From Butyrivibrio sp. AE3004 (GTDB lineage: Bacteria; Bacillota; Clostridia; Lachnospirales; Lachnospiraceae), in NCBI RefSeq assembly GCF_000703165.1, contig NZ_JNLQ01000002.1, forward strand, positions 434,001 through 498,000: a DNA stretch of 64,000 nt, in the 5' to 3' direction. A program made the translations under genes and the position numbers. Below are positions 30,534 through 40,024 of the stretch, piece after piece. The notes below the pieces were generated by a model. It did not search any database. It was not told where the DNA came from and worked only from the letters and a program-made list of their open reading frames with translations. Within the stretch, counting starts at the first letter, position 1; the number at the start of each line of letters is the position of its first letter.

Positions 30534-30653
30534 ATATCGTAAATAAGTTAATATGTATTTCAGAGAACAGTCAGCAAAGAAGTAATAAGGTTGATTCTAC
30601 TCACTAAACTTAAAATTATTTTGTAAATAAATACACGAGGAAGAGGTGACAAA

Positions 30654-31574
30654 ATGAATAAAGCAATTGAAGTCTTGAATCTGCAAAAGAAATACGGTGA
30701 TATGACAGCTGTAAATAATATTTCCTTTGAAGTAAAACAAGGTGAGCTTTTTGCTTTTCTTGGTGAGAACGGGGCGGGGAAATCTACAACAATAAATATG
30801 CTAAGTACTATACTTCCGAAAACCTCAGGTACAGCTATAGTTATGGGATATGAGCTAGGCAAAGAGGATGATCTGATAAGAAAAGAAATCGGAATAGTTT
30901 TTCAGAATTCGGTTCTTGACGATAAACTTACGGTAAGACAAAACCTGCTTACAAGAGGCGCATATTATGGATATTCAAAAAAGGAAATTATGGAAAGATT
31001 ACAGGATTTTTGGGGAGAATTTAATCTGGAAGAAATTTGGAACAGAAAATACGAGAATCTTTCCGGTGGACAGCAAAGGAGAGTTGATATTGTAAGAGCA
31101 TTGTTGCATAAACCCGGAATATTGTTTTTGGACGAGCCTACAACAGGACTTGATCCCATGTCACGTAAAATGGTTTGGGATTATATAAATCATCTCAGAA
31201 GAAAGGAGAAACTAACGATTTTCCTTACTACCCATTATATGGAGGAAACAGCAGATGCAGATAATGTAGTGATTATGGATAAAGGTAATATTATTGCAGA
31301 GGGTTCGCCGACTGAGTTAAAAAGCAGATATACTGCAAAGAAACTGATCTGGTATACGCCCGCAAGCGATAGAAACAGAGAAATTATTGAGAAAGCAAAT
31401 GTATCAGGATATCGTTATGAAGCTGATCATTATAGCATTTCAATGGATGAAGGAATGATGAATTTTATCTGGCAAAACAAAGAATTAATAAAGGATTTTG
31501 AAGTTATAAAGGGTACTATGGATGATGTGTTTTTAACACTTACAGGAAAGGAAATGGTGAAATGCAATGGCTAA
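30654..31574 (+). CDS. ABC-2 type transporter ATP-binding protein
   Basis: ATPase of an exporter of the drug or lantibiotic immunity type. The 306-residue protein has one ABC domain with GENGAGKST (about residues 37-45), the signature LSGGQQRRVDIVRALLHKP and Walker B LFLDEPTTGLDPMS. The H-loop THYMEE is followed by a C-terminal domain of about 80 residues. Its stop overlaps the permease start by 8 bp. The operon goes on with a LytTR-domain protein and a DUF3021 membrane protein, a recurring Firmicutes module in which the LytTR protein controls its own transporter. The transported compound is unknown. Confidence 0.93.
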   Translation: MNKAIEVLNLQKKYGDMTAVNNISFEVKQGELFAFLGENGAGKSTTINMLSTILPKTSGTAIVMGYELGKEDDLIRKEIGIVFQNSVLDDKLTVRQNLLTRGAYYGYSKKEIMERLQDFWGEFNLEEIWNRKYENLSGGQQRRVDIVRALLHKPGILFLDEPTTGLDPMSRKMVWDYINHLRRKEKLTIFLTTHYMEETADADNVVIMDKGNIIAEGSPTELKSRYTAKKLIWYTPASDRNREIIEKANVSGYRYEADHYSISMDEGMMNFIWQNKELIKDFEVIKGTMDDVFLTLTGKEMVKCNG

Positions 31575-32487
31575 ATTCAGGGGACTTTGGGGACTTACTA
31601 AAAGAAACATGATGGTATTTTTTAATAATAAAGGATCAATCTTTTTTTCAATGCTTACACCGCTGATAATACTACTTCTCTATTTACTGTTTCTGAAAAA
31701 TACCTTGTTGACTTCGATTGAAGGTGCGACAGAGGGATTTGGAAATCTTATAGCGGCGAGGGACATGGATCAGCTTGTAAATGGACTTCTTCTTAGCGGT
31801 ATTATAAGTACAGCGCTTCTCACGGTACCTTATAATACACTAGAAACAATTGTAAAAGACAGAGAAGACAGAATCTATTTTGACATGATAGCAACACCTG
31901 TTAAGCGGTCTGATATTATTCTTTCATATTTTATTGCAGCAGTTATTACAGCATTTATACAGACAATAATAGTGATGCTTTGCGGAATAGGAATTCTTAC
32001 AGTTATTGGGAATATGTATTTCGAGATATATGACATAATTAATCTTGTGGTAATAATACTTTTGGGAATAGTTTCATCTAGTGCAATCTTTATGTTTATT
32101 ATGATGTTTTTCAAAAATATGGCTACATGCACTGCATTTATGGGAATAATGTCAGCTGTATCGGGATTTATAGTAGGCGCCTATATACCGCTTTCAGAGT
32201 TTAATACAAATATACAAAATGCATGTAATCTGGTACCTGCGACGGGTGTAACAATACTTATCAGAAATTATCTGACCGCCGGAGTACTGAAGCATATGGA
32301 TGAGAACATTGGCGGGCTTGATAATGGAATGTTCTTGGAATCCATGAAGGATATTTTTTCATATAATACAGTTGCTTTTGGAAAGACATGGACATTAAGC
32401 CAGACTTATGCATATATAATAGCTATTACGGTATTTTTTATCGTGGCAATAAGTTTTATATACCCAAAGATTTACAACAGAAGGTAA
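31567..32487 (+). CDS. ABC-2 type transporter permease
   Basis: Membrane subunit of the exporter. The 306-residue protein has an N-terminal helix (about residues 24-44), a long outer loop, and a block of five more hydrophobic segments in the C-terminal 200 residues. This is the ABC2_membrane plan, with the KDREDRIYFDMIATPVKR segment that contacts the ATPase. The start codon lies inside the end of the ATPase gene, so the two are translationally coupled. Nothing in the sequence tells the substrate; antimicrobial peptide or drug export is the usual guess for this class. Confidence 0.92.
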   Translation: MAKFRGLWGLTKRNMMVFFNNKGSIFFSMLTPLIILLLYLLFLKNTLLTSIEGATEGFGNLIAARDMDQLVNGLLLSGIISTALLTVPYNTLETIVKDREDRIYFDMIATPVKRSDIILSYFIAAVITAFIQTIIVMLCGIGILTVIGNMYFEIYDIINLVVIILLGIVSSSAIFMFIMMFFKNMATCTAFMGIMSAVSGFIVGAYIPLSEFNTNIQNACNLVPATGVTILIRNYLTAGVLKHMDENIGGLDNGMFLESMKDIFSYNTVAFGKTWTLSQTYAYIIAITVFFIVAISFIYPKIYNRR

Positions 32488-32499
32488 AGGGGAAAAGTT

Positions 32500-32934
32500 T
32501 TGAGGGTTACTTTTAATAAGATTGAAAAAAATGAAGATGAATATGCGGTGATAAATGCTCATGAGAAAACAGCAGTAATCACAACAGCAGTAGAACTGTT
32601 GGAAAACGGTGAGCAAATAATTATCGGATATAAGGATGGGGAAAGTATCCCCTGTCCAATTTCAAAAATCTACTACATAGAAACCGTTGATGACAAATGC
32701 TTTGCATATACAAAAGATGCTTGCTTTGAAATAAGAAGCAGACTATACGAGATAGAAGCAAACCTTGATTTCAGATTTTTCAGATGTTCTAAATCCATGC
32801 TTTGCAATATCAGAAAGATAAAAAGTATAAAGGCAGAGTCAAATGCGAGGATGAGAGCTGTTCTGTTAAACGGTGAAGATATCATAATTTCAAGAAGTTA
32901 TGTAAAAGAGATGAAGAAAAGGTTGGGGCTATGA
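32500..32934 (+). CDS. LytTR-family DNA-binding regulator
   Basis: Small transcription factor of 144 residues with no receiver domain. The C-terminal 100 residues are a LytTR domain: ISKIYYIETVDDKCFAYT, then FFRCSKSMLCNIRKIKSIK, and the end SRSYVKEMKKRLGL. The N-terminal 45 residues are a short alpha/beta segment typical of stand-alone LytTR proteins. The start is TTG behind AAAGGGG. It lies 12 bp after the permease and overlaps the DUF3021 gene by 4 bp (ATGA). The pairing with DUF3021 and an ABC-2 pump suggests membrane-linked local autoregulation, which is inferred from how often the set recurs. Confidence 0.92.
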   Translation: MRVTFNKIEKNEDEYAVINAHEKTAVITTAVELLENGEQIIIGYKDGESIPCPISKIYYIETVDDKCFAYTKDACFEIRSRLYEIEANLDFRFFRCSKSMLCNIRKIKSIKAESNARMRAVLLNGEDIIISRSYVKEMKKRLGL

Positions 32935-33374
32935 TTATGAAGAAAATAAAAATACTGATTGAGCAAACTTTAATGGTAAGTTTTATGACGCAATGCTATG
33001 TCAGTTTATATGGTCTGTTGGTGATGAAAAAATACGGATATCAGTTTGACTGGTATATCCCCGGATCTATTGTTATTGCCAGTTTTTTATGCAGCCTGAT
33101 AACCGTTTTTTTGCTATATGGAAAATCCGATAGGAAGAATTATTCAATACTTATTCATTATATAAGAGTGATTGCTCATTTTATTTTGCTTTATGTAATA
33201 ATTATGGGAATTGGATATCTGTGCTATTGGTATAGGGGAATTTGGGGTTTTATTCTTACATCAGTGATTTATGTCATAATATATGCTGGCACGTGGGTTG
33301 GTACAATTTTAATTTTTAGACATGAGGAAAAACTGATAAGTAAAGCTCTGGATAATATAAGAGATGATGATTGA
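32931..33374 (+). CDS. DUF3021 family membrane protein
   Basis: Integral membrane protein of 147 residues with four predicted transmembrane segments, at about residues 10-28, 40-62, 75-98 and 103-126. It has short loops and a charged C-terminus. Position after a LytTR gene with a 4-bp overlap is characteristic of DUF3021 proteins. They are thought to hold the LytTR factor inactive at the membrane, but that is an expectation from related pairs, not something seen here. A strong terminator follows, closing the four-gene operon. Confidence 0.88.
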   Translation: MIMKKIKILIEQTLMVSFMTQCYVSLYGLLVMKKYGYQFDWYIPGSIVIASFLCSLITVFLLYGKSDRKNYSILIHYIRVIAHFILLYVIIMGIGYLCYWYRGIWGFILTSVIYVIIYAGTWVGTILIFRHEEKLISKALDNIRDDD

Positions 33375-33395
33375 TCATAGAATGCAATAATTGGG

Positions 33396-33434
33396 CAGTG
33401 CATTATTCATATGTGAATAGTGCGCTGTTTTTTT
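33396..33434 (+). terminator. Intrinsic terminator of the ABC-2/LytTR operon
   Basis: CAGTGCATTATTCA and TGAATAGTGCGCTG form a 14-bp stem with wobbles and a 4-nt loop, followed by TTTTTTT. Confidence 0.9.
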
Positions 33435-33471
33435 AGTATGTATAATTATCAAAAGTGAAAATGGAGAACTC

Positions 33472-34497
33472 ATGAAAAAAAGAATTATTGCTACAATGTC
33501 AGTATTTATGTTGGTGTGTATTATGCTTCTAACATCTTTAAAAGACAAAAACAAGGAGAATGAAATAATGAGCGAAACTACAATTTTCGGTACGAATCCG
33601 ATAATAAAGAATATCTATACTGCAGATCCTGCACCAATGGTATATGGAGATACACTGTATCTTTACACGACACATGATGAAGATGAGCTTGAAAATGATT
33701 TTTATACCATGAAGGATTGGCGTTGTTTTTCCACTAAGGATATGGTCAATTGGACAGATCATGGAGCAATTTTTTCACTTGATGATATTGCGTGGGCTGA
33801 TAGCAGAGCGTGGGCGCCACAGGCAGTGGAAAGAAACGGAAAATATTATTTGTACTGTCCCGTACATAAGACCAACGGTGGGATGGCAATCGCGGTTGGA
33901 ATTTCTGACAGCCCTACAGGGCCGTTTAAGGATTTGGGACATCCTCTTGTTGATGAGGGTGATTGGAATGATATAGATCCAACGGTTTTCATTGATGATG
34001 ACGGACAGGCATATCTGTACTTTGGAAATCCTGAACTCAGATATGTGCTCCTTAATGAAGATATGATCTCTTATGACAGGGAATTGGGAGTAGTTAAAAT
34101 TCCAATGACAGAGGAATCATTTGCAAAGGGAAGCCATGATACAGGGACTACCTATGGAGAAGGCCCCTGGTTTTATAAAAGAGAAGGGCTGTACTATATG
34201 GTATATGCTGCGTTTGGACTTGGAAAACAAAATGAGCATCTTGCATATTCAACTTCCATTTCTCCGACAGGGCCCTGGGTCTATGGAGGAGTTCTCATGA
34301 CTGAAGAGGGAGGAGTTTTCACCAATCATCCCGGTATCTGCGATTTTAAGGGGCATTCATATCTGTTCTATCATACGGGAGAGCTTCCGGGGGGGAGTCT
34401 TTTCCATAGGAGCGTATGCGTAGCTGAATTTAATTATAATGAAGATGGAACTATAAATGTCATTGATAAGTGTAACAAAGTAGCAATGATAAAGTAA
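33472..34497 (+). CDS. Glycoside hydrolase family 43 protein (xylosidase/arabinofuranosidase type)
   Basis: Predicted hydrolase of arabinose- or xylose-containing plant polysaccharide fragments. The five-bladed propeller residues are in place: the catalytic base Asp52 in TADPAP, the pKa-setting Asp169 in DIDP and the acid Glu230 in YGEGPW. The first 25 residues form a signal-like hydrophobic helix without a clear lipobox. A second in-frame ATG at 33568 has its own AAGGAG 9 nt upstream and would give a cytosolic 309-residue enzyme starting [12 protein letters not shown]. The gene is monocistronic and convergent with the exonuclease gene, 6 bp apart. The exact sugar is undetermined. Confidence 0.9.
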   Translation: MKKRIIATMSVFMLVCIMLLTSLKDKNKENEIMSETTIFGTNPIIKNIYTADPAPMVYGDTLYLYTTHDEDELENDFYTMKDWRCFSTKDMVNWTDHGAIFSLDDIAWADSRAWAPQAVERNGKYYLYCPVHKTNGGMAIAVGISDSPTGPFKDLGHPLVDEGDWNDIDPTVFIDDDGQAYLYFGNPELRYVLLNEDMISYDRELGVVKIPMTEESFAKGSHDTGTTYGEGPWFYKREGLYYMVYAAFGLGKQNEHLAYSTSISPTGPWVYGGVLMTEEGGVFTNHPGICDFKGHSYLFYHTGELPGGSLFHRSVCVAEFNYNEDGTINVIDKCNKVAMIK

Positions 34498-34503
34498 CTG
34501 CAT

Positions 34504-35205
34504 TTATAGTCGAGCGCACTCATAGGCATCGAGGCTATGACCTAAAAACTCCATGATCTTAAGTTCATCCATGGCATCGAAAACAGCATTATGAGTTTCG
34601 TGATAGCTGAAGTCGGAACTTAGCATCTGCAAAATGTTTTCTACAGAATAGCCTCGTTTTAGCCTTCCGCTTTTGCAAATATCGGCAGTTTGAGGAATTG
34701 AATGATTAAACTGTTTATAGGCAGCAAGTCTCATGATATCGAACCATTCAAAATGCTGCAATTCAGATAGATGACCGTAATCGAATTTTGCATTGTAGGC
34801 AAATATGTGATGGGTATTGTTTAAAGATAGATAATCACAGATATTTTGCATAACAGCCTCTCTTGAAGTTATAACAGCAGGAATGCTCTTTACTATATTA
34901 AGTACGCTTGAATACATACCTCCTTTTCTATATTCAGGATCGATGATGTAATATTTTGCATCCACACATTTGTAAGTGTTCATGTCGGCAAGTACAATGC
35001 CTATAGACATAACTTCATCAGACCAGTTTGTTTCTGTATCTATAACAGCAATCTTGCGATCAGCTGGGATTCTGGAAATCGTGCGCTTCAAAGATGTGAC
35101 AGGCTTACTTGTGATTTCTTGTGGTTTATAGGCTTTTTGATCTTCCCGGACATTGGGATTGTTTTTTATCATATTTAAAAAATCAAGTGATTTATTGTAG
35201 CTCAT
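34504..35205 (-). CDS. DEDDh-type 3'-5' exonuclease domain protein
   Basis: Probable nuclease of the DnaQ-like fold, 233 residues. The catalytic acidic residues appear as AVIDTET (Exo I), AYNAKFDYGHL (Exo II) and HETHNAVFDAMDE (Exo III, DEDDh type). The N-terminal 45 residues are polar and unlike the domain. Such stand-alone proteins trim DNA or RNA 3' ends; the true substrate is unknown. It is on the minus strand, convergent with GH43 and divergent from dtd. The fold assignment is good; the cellular role is open. Confidence 0.87.
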   Translation of the reverse strand: MSYNKSLDFLNMIKNNPNVREDQKAYKPQEITSKPVTSLKRTISRIPADRKIAVIDTETNWSDEVMSIGIVLADMNTYKCVDAKYYIIDPEYRKGGMYSSVLNIVKSIPAVITSREAVMQNICDYLSLNNTHHIFAYNAKFDYGHLSELQHFEWFDIMRLAAYKQFNHSIPQTADICKSGRLKRGYSVENILQMLSSDFSYHETHNAVFDAMDELKIMEFLGHSLDAYECARL

Positions 35206-35302
35206 TTGTATTCTCCGTTTTTTTAAGTAAAATAATTATAATTAAACAGAATGGATATATGCAAGAAAAGCATGTATAAAACTGAAATAAAGGAGATTTA
35301 TA

Positions 35303-35758
35303 ATGCGAGCAGTAGTGACAAGAGTTTTGTCTGCATCAGTTACAATTGATGGGGAAAAGGTAGCGGATATTGGAAAGGGGTTTCTTGTGCTTCTTGGTGT
35401 TCATAATGATGACACTGAAGAGGAAGCAAAGAAGATTGCGGATAAGATATGTGGTCTTAGAGTTTTTGAAGACGAAGAGGGAAAAATGAACATTAATCCT
35501 ATGGATGCGGGGGCTAAATTTGTTATAGTGAGTCAGTTCACGCTTTATGCCGATTGCAAATCAAGAAGACCGGGATTTACCGATGCCGCAAGACCGGAGG
35601 TGTCTGAACCTCTCTATGAGCTTGTGGTCAGTGAATGCAGATCGCGTGGATTTGAAGTGCAGACGGGAGAATTTGGAGCTGATATGAAGGTGGAATCAGT
35701 AAATGATGGCCCGGTTACAATTCTGCTTGATACAGCCGAATTGATTAAACATGCATAG
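35303..35758 (+). CDS. dtd: D-aminoacyl-tRNA deacylase
   Basis: Removes D-amino acids (and glycine mischarged on tRNA-Ala) from tRNA, keeping translation homochiral. The 151-residue product has the usual length. It carries the signature SQFTLYADCKSRRPGF with the catalytic-site loop, and the NDGPVTILLDT segment with the GP motif that rejects L-amino acids. AAGGAG lies a few bases before the ATG. It is a single gene convergent with pyrG, and the two share a bidirectional terminator. Confidence 0.97.
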   Translation: MRAVVTRVLSASVTIDGEKVADIGKGFLVLLGVHNDDTEEEAKKIADKICGLRVFEDEEGKMNINPMDAGAKFVIVSQFTLYADCKSRRPGFTDAARPEVSEPLYELVVSECRSRGFEVQTGEFGADMKVESVNDGPVTILLDTAELIKHA

Positions 35759-35844
35759 TTTCATGAATGCATTTTGTATCTATGCGCTCATGAAGTCATA
35801 ATTGATGAGAAGACATATGTAGTTTTAATAAAAAACTATATTAT

Positions 35845-35922
35845 AAAAAACAACCTGTACATTTTTGATAACATTGCTTTTTAGCTATGCTGAACAAGCA
35901 AGTAATGCACAGGTTGTTTTTT
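35845..35922. terminator. Bidirectional terminator between dtd and pyrG
   Basis: A perfect 14-bp inverted repeat (AAAAAACAACCTGT with ACAGGTTGTTTTTT) flanks a loop of about 50 nt. The A tract on one side and T tract on the other let it stop both converging units. Confidence 0.85.
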
Positions 35923-35932
35923 ATGATTTTCT

Positions 35933-37537
35933 TTATTTTTTAAAATCCCTTGCTGCTTTTATAAAACCTGCAAAAAGCGGATGGGGGTTATTGGGGCGTG
36001 ACTTGAACTCCGGATGAGCCTGGGTCGCAATGAAAAATGTGTTTGAGGGATTTTCAATCATTTCCACAATTCTGTTATCAGGTGACAGACCGCAAAGACG
36101 AAGCCCGTTTTCCTTTAGTGCGTCACGATAGTCATTGTTTACTTCATAACGGTGACGGTGACGTTCGGTGATATTTTCATTTTCGTAAAGACTATAGGCA
36201 AGTGAGTCTTTTTCAAGAGTGCAAGGGTAAGAACCAAGACGCAATGTTCCTCCAAGATCTTCACCAGAAGTATGATCGGGAAGAAGAGCAATCAAGGGAT
36301 GTGTCGTGGCAGGATCAAACTCGATAGAATGTGCATCCTCATAACCCAGTACGTTTCGGGCAAATTCTATAATAGCCAGCTGCATACCAAGGCAAATACC
36401 TAGGAAAGGAATATTGTTTTCTCTTGCATATTTTATTGCTGTAATCATGCCTTCTATACCGCGGTCACCAAAACCACCCGGCACTATGACCCCATGTACA
36501 TCTGAAAGTACTTCCTTTATGTTTTCATTAGTTATAGTTTCAGAATCAATCCACTTAATCTTAACTTCTCTTTTGGCTGCAATTCCACCGTGCTTTAAGG
36601 CTTCCACGACACTGAGATAAGCATCATGAAGCTGCGTGTATTTTCCGACTAGTGCTATGTTAACGGTCTCATTAAGGGCATATAAGGTATCAACCATTTT
36701 CTGCCAGTCGTCAAGAGCCGGAGTGGTGCACTCGAGGTTAAGACATTCAAGAGTCACTTCTGCAAGGTGTTCTTTTTCCATTGCAAGAGGCGCTTCATAG
36801 AGATATTTAAGGTCAAGATTATTTAATACATTTCTGCTTGGAACATTACAGAACAGGGAGATTTTTTCCTTTGTTTCTTTATCAAGCTCGACCTCGCTTC
36901 TGCAAACGATTATATCTGGTGAAAGTCCCATACCCTGCAAAGTCTTTACAGCCGACTGGGTAGGTTTTGTCTTTATTTCCTGAGAGCAGCGAAGGTAAGG
37001 AATGAGTGATACAAGGATAATCATGGCATTATCGTGCCCAACCTCATGCTGAAACTGTCTAATAGCTTCAAGGAAGGGCTGTGATTCAATATCACCGACT
37101 GTTCCGCCAACCTCGATTATTGCAATATGAGTTTCGTCATCCTCATAATTTCTGTAGAATCTATCCTTAATCTCATTGGTGATATGGGGAATTACCTGTA
37201 CAGTATGTCCGCCATAATCGCCGCGTCTTTCCTTATGAAGTACTGACCAGTAAATTTTTCCTGTGGTTACGTTTGAATTCTTATCGAGGCTTTCATCGAT
37301 AAAACGTTCATAATGACCGAGGTCCAGATCTGTTTCGGTACCATCCTCAGTGACAAATACTTCGCCGTGCTGAATGGGATTCATTGTTCCGGGATCCATG
37401 TTAATATATGGGTCAAATTTCTGCATGGTTACTTTGTAGCCGCGCGCTTTTAGGAGTCTCCCGAGGGATGCTGCGGTGATTCCTTTTCCTAATCCTGAAA
37501 CTACACCACCCATAACAAAAACATACTTTACCGACAT
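35933..37537 (-). CDS. pyrG: CTP synthase
   Basis: Makes CTP from UTP, ATP and glutamine. The 534-residue protein has the N-terminal synthetase domain with [17 protein letters not shown] at its start. The C-terminal class I glutamine amidotransferase has the nucleophile Cys in [10 protein letters not shown] and the His-Glu pair in THPEFKS-like form (AHPEFKS). The start ATG follows a TAGGAGG site. Its promoter and an attenuator-like hairpin lie at 37582-37675. CTP synthase genes of other Firmicutes are also controlled by attenuation near the 5' end, but the leader here does not start with the GGGC run of that mechanism. Confidence 0.98.
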   Translation of the reverse strand: MSVKYVFVMGGVVSGLGKGITAASLGRLLKARGYKVTMQKFDPYINMDPGTMNPIQHGEVFVTEDGTETDLDLGHYERFIDESLDKNSNVTTGKIYWSVLHKERRGDYGGHTVQVIPHITNEIKDRFYRNYEDDETHIAIIEVGGTVGDIESQPFLEAIRQFQHEVGHDNAMIILVSLIPYLRCSQEIKTKPTQSAVKTLQGMGLSPDIIVCRSEVELDKETKEKISLFCNVPSRNVLNNLDLKYLYEAPLAMEKEHLAEVTLECLNLECTTPALDDWQKMVDTLYALNETVNIALVGKYTQLHDAYLSVVEALKHGGIAAKREVKIKWIDSETITNENIKEVLSDVHGVIVPGGFGDRGIEGMITAIKYARENNIPFLGICLGMQLAIIEFARNVLGYEDAHSIEFDPATTHPLIALLPDHTSGEDLGGTLRLGSYPCTLEKDSLAYSLYENENITERHRHRYEVNNDYRDALKENGLRLCGLSPDNRIVEMIENPSNTFFIATQAHPEFKSRPNNPHPLFAGFIKAARDFKK

Positions 37538-37581
37538 AATACCTCCTAAGTTTAATTAACTAAAAAATCCGTTTTTGAAAA

Positions 37582-37640
37582 TAAAAAGGGCGCTCAAAAC
37601 AGTGAGAATTACCCTTACTGTTTTGGCGCCATTGCCTTAC
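37582..37640 (-). promoter_or_regulatory. pyrG leader attenuator
   Basis: On the minus strand the predicted transcript starts near 37640 with GUAAGGCAAUGGCGCC. It folds at once into a terminator (GGCGCC-AAAACAGU... with ...ACUGUUUU-GA-GCGCC) followed by CUUUUUA. The first bases AAGG can also pair with CCUU at the terminator end, a possible antiterminator. The leader twin of dapL lies in mirror orientation. Confidence 0.75.
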
Positions 37641-37646
37641 CGATTA

Positions 37647-37675
37647 ATGTTAAGTTCTTTTTTGAGGCATGTCAA
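37647..37675 (-). promoter_or_regulatory. pyrG promoter
   Basis: On the minus strand, TTGACA (37675-37670) and TAACAT (37652-37647) are spaced 17 bp. The start at about 37640 directly abuts the attenuator. Confidence 0.75.
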
Positions 37676-37707
37676 TACATTTTTAATGTAATATTAATTC
37701 TGTCATC

Positions 37708-37737
37708 TTGACACGTAATCATCTGTGGTTGTAAATT
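37708..37737 (+). promoter_or_regulatory. dapL promoter
   Basis: TTGACA (37708-37713) and TAAATT (37732-37737) are spaced 18 bp. The predicted start is near 37744, just at the first base of the attenuator leader. The divergent pyrG promoter lies about 35 bp away. Confidence 0.7.
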
Positions 37738-37743
37738 AAATCA

Positions 37744-37788
37744 GTAAAAGGCAATGGCGTCTTGGATAATCATCCGGGGCGCCTTTTT
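37744..37788 (+). promoter_or_regulatory. dapL leader attenuator
   Basis: The transcript would begin GUAAAAGGCAAUGGCGUC. GGCGTCTTGGAT (37756-37767) pairs with ATCCGGGGCGCC (37772-37783), followed by TTTTTGC. The 5' AAAAGGC can pair instead with GCCUUUU at the terminator end, which would break the terminator. The same opening sequence leads pyrG. Confidence 0.75.
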
Positions 37789-37831
37789 GCTATTTTGACA
37801 ATATAAATAAGGAAAATTAAGGAGGGGCCAC

Positions 37832-39046
37832 ATGGCACGAATTAACTATAATTATTTGAAACTTCCCGGAAGCTATCTGTTTTCAACTATAGGTAAAAAA
37901 GTAAAGGAATTCTCTGACAAAAAACCCGAGGCAGAAATAATAAGACTTGGTATCGGTGATGTGACACAGCCTCTTGCACCTAAGATAATTGAGGCTCTTC
38001 ACAAGGCTGTTGATGAGATGGGAAATGAAACCGCTTTTAAGGGCTATGCACCTGACCTTGGATATGATTTTTTGAGAAATGTAATAGCTGAGAAAGACTT
38101 CAAAGCAAGAGGATGTGATATATCTCCGGATGAGATATTTGTGTCGGATGGCGCAAAAAGTGACTGCGGTAATATTCAGGAGATTTTCGGACTGGATAAT
38201 AAAATTGCTGTCTGTGATCCTGTATATCCTGTTTATGTTGATTCAAATGTTATGGCAGGGAGAACAGGTGAATATGTTCCGGAGATAGAATGCTTTAAGG
38301 ATGTGATATACATGAAGTGCACAAAGGAAAACGGCTTTGCCCCTGATATACCGGACGAAGTACCTGACCTTATTTATTTGTGTTTCCCTAACAATCCTAC
38401 AGGAGCTGTTATGAAAAAGGACAGACTTCAGGAATGGGTAGATTATGCTAACAAGCATGATTCCGTAATCTTATATGACGTCGCATATGAAGCCTTTATT
38501 TCAGAAGATGATGTACCTCATAGCATATATGAATGTGAAGGTGCAAAAGATTGTGCTATAGAGTTCAGATCATTTTCAAAGACAGCAGGATTTACAGGCC
38601 TAAGACTTGGATATACTGTAATTCCCAAGGAACTTACTACAGGCGGTGAAAAACTGTGGCCTCTATGGGCCAGAAGGCACGGAACCAAATACAATGGTGC
38701 TCCTTATATCGTTCAGAGGGCCGGAGAGGCAGTATATTCCGAAGAAGGAAGGAAGCAGATTACTGCTCAGATAGAGTATTACAAGCAGAATGCCGCTATT
38801 ATATCAGAAGGATTAAAGGAAGCCGGATTTGAAGCATACGGCGGTGTAAACGCTCCTTACATATGGATGAGAACTCCTGATAATATGACAAGCTGGGAAT
38901 TTTTTGATTATCTGCTTGAAAAGGTAAATGTTGTAGGTACGCCCGGATCCGGCTTTGGCCCCTCAGGAGAACACTATTTCAGACTTACTGCTTTCGGAAG
39001 CAGAGAGAATACTTTACGAGCTGTTGAGCGCATAAAGAAGTTATAA
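37832..39046 (+). CDS. dapL: LL-diaminopimelate aminotransferase
   Basis: PLP enzyme that turns tetrahydrodipicolinate directly into LL-diaminopimelate, a one-step route to lysine and peptidoglycan precursor known in plants, Chlamydia and some Clostridia. The 404-residue protein begins [16 protein letters not shown] after Met, as the family does. It has [13 protein letters not shown] near residue 45, FPNNPTGA, and the PLP Lys250 in [24 protein letters not shown] lies before the ATG. The promoter-proximal attenuator suggests control of expression. The ylmH-like gene follows after 61 bp. Confidence 0.97.
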   Translation: MARINYNYLKLPGSYLFSTIGKKVKEFSDKKPEAEIIRLGIGDVTQPLAPKIIEALHKAVDEMGNETAFKGYAPDLGYDFLRNVIAEKDFKARGCDISPDEIFVSDGAKSDCGNIQEIFGLDNKIAVCDPVYPVYVDSNVMAGRTGEYVPEIECFKDVIYMKCTKENGFAPDIPDEVPDLIYLCFPNNPTGAVMKKDRLQEWVDYANKHDSVILYDVAYEAFISEDDVPHSIYECEGAKDCAIEFRSFSKTAGFTGLRLGYTVIPKELTTGGEKLWPLWARRHGTKYNGAPYIVQRAGEAVYSEEGRKQITAQIEYYKQNAAIISEGLKEAGFEAYGGVNAPYIWMRTPDNMTSWEFFDYLLEKVNVVGTPGSGFGPSGEHYFRLTAFGSRENTLRAVERIKKL

Positions 39047-39107
39047 AAAGGTTCCGGAAATGTTATAATTATAACCAAAGACGATAACATTTTTGGAGTG
39101 ACATTTA

Positions 39108-39908
39108 ATGGACAATGAAAAAATTTTGCTTGGTAGAATAAAGGACCTTGCAAGACGAGCTTATGAAAATAATTATATAACGCATACTGATTTTTTATCA
39201 CAATCCGAGATATATGATGTGAAAAGTATGTGTGTAAGTTCCGGACTTATTACCGGAGACAATCAGATAGATGGCGTAGATTACTGCATATATGGAGGCA
39301 CATCAGAGCCCGAGAGGGCTGTGATGTGCTTCCTTCCGTCTTATCTTGATGAAGAGGGATTGCTTCTTCAGGAAGAGGCTGATGGTGACATTATAAATTG
39401 TATCCTGATAGAGCCGGCTAACAGAAAATTTGCTGATGAGCTTACACACAGAGATTTTCTTGGTGCACTCATGAACATGGGTATTGAAAGAAACAGGATT
39501 GGTGATATCAGAACAGATCAGACAAAAGGATATGTGTTTGTCATGAAAGATGTTGCGGATCTTATTTGCAATGAACTCTGCAGAATAAAGCATACGACGG
39601 TAAAGTGCAGGAAAGTATCTGTTACGGAATGTGACATTATTCCTGAGTTCCGTGAAGTCGAGGGTACGGTGTCTTCAGAAAGACTGGATGCGGTACTCGC
39701 ACTTGTTTACAGATTAAGCAGGAGCAAGGCACAGGAGCTTGTAGAATCTGAATCGGTTTTCGTTGATGGGAGGACAGCCTATAGCGCAGGATATGACCTT
39801 AAACCGGGCGCAAGGGTTTCTGTCAGGGGTTATGGTAAATTTGTCTATGACGGAGTTCAGAAAGAGACAAGAAGAGGACGGCTGTCAGTAAAGATAAAAA
39901 GATATTAA
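39108..39908 (+). CDS. YlmH-like S4-domain RNA-binding protein
   Basis: Predicted RNA-binding protein of 266 residues. The N-terminal two thirds match the YlmH layout (FLSQSEIYDVKSM early, FLGALMNMGIERNRIGDI in the middle, KGYVFVM next). A C-terminal S4 domain spans about residues 180-250, with SSERLDAVLALVYRLSRSKAQELVESESVFVDGR-type sequence seen as RLDAVLALVYRLSRSKA and VFVDGR. YlmH is usually encoded in the division/sepF cluster and has been linked to ribosome rescue; here it follows dapL instead. The family call is firm, the precise role less so. Confidence 0.92.
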   Translation: MDNEKILLGRIKDLARRAYENNYITHTDFLSQSEIYDVKSMCVSSGLITGDNQIDGVDYCIYGGTSEPERAVMCFLPSYLDEEGLLLQEEADGDIINCILIEPANRKFADELTHRDFLGALMNMGIERNRIGDIRTDQTKGYVFVMKDVADLICNELCRIKHTTVKCRKVSVTECDIIPEFREVEGTVSSERLDAVLALVYRLSRSKAQELVESESVFVDGRTAYSAGYDLKPGARVSVRGYGKFVYDGVQKETRRGRLSVKIKRY

Positions 39909-40024
39909 GCCATTAAAGAAATTCAATATTCTGTGATTTATAAAAAAGGGGTATAATGATTATGCTACGTTAGATTGGGGAAAATATAAAAGCATAAAAT
40001 TTATTATTCAGGAGATTTTTTCTT

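Noticed and set aside
37582..37788. T-box or lysine riboswitch upstream of dapL or pyrG
   Set aside because: The leaders are under about 90 nt to the gene start, with no Stem I, no T-box UGGNACC sequence and no room for a lysine aptamer.
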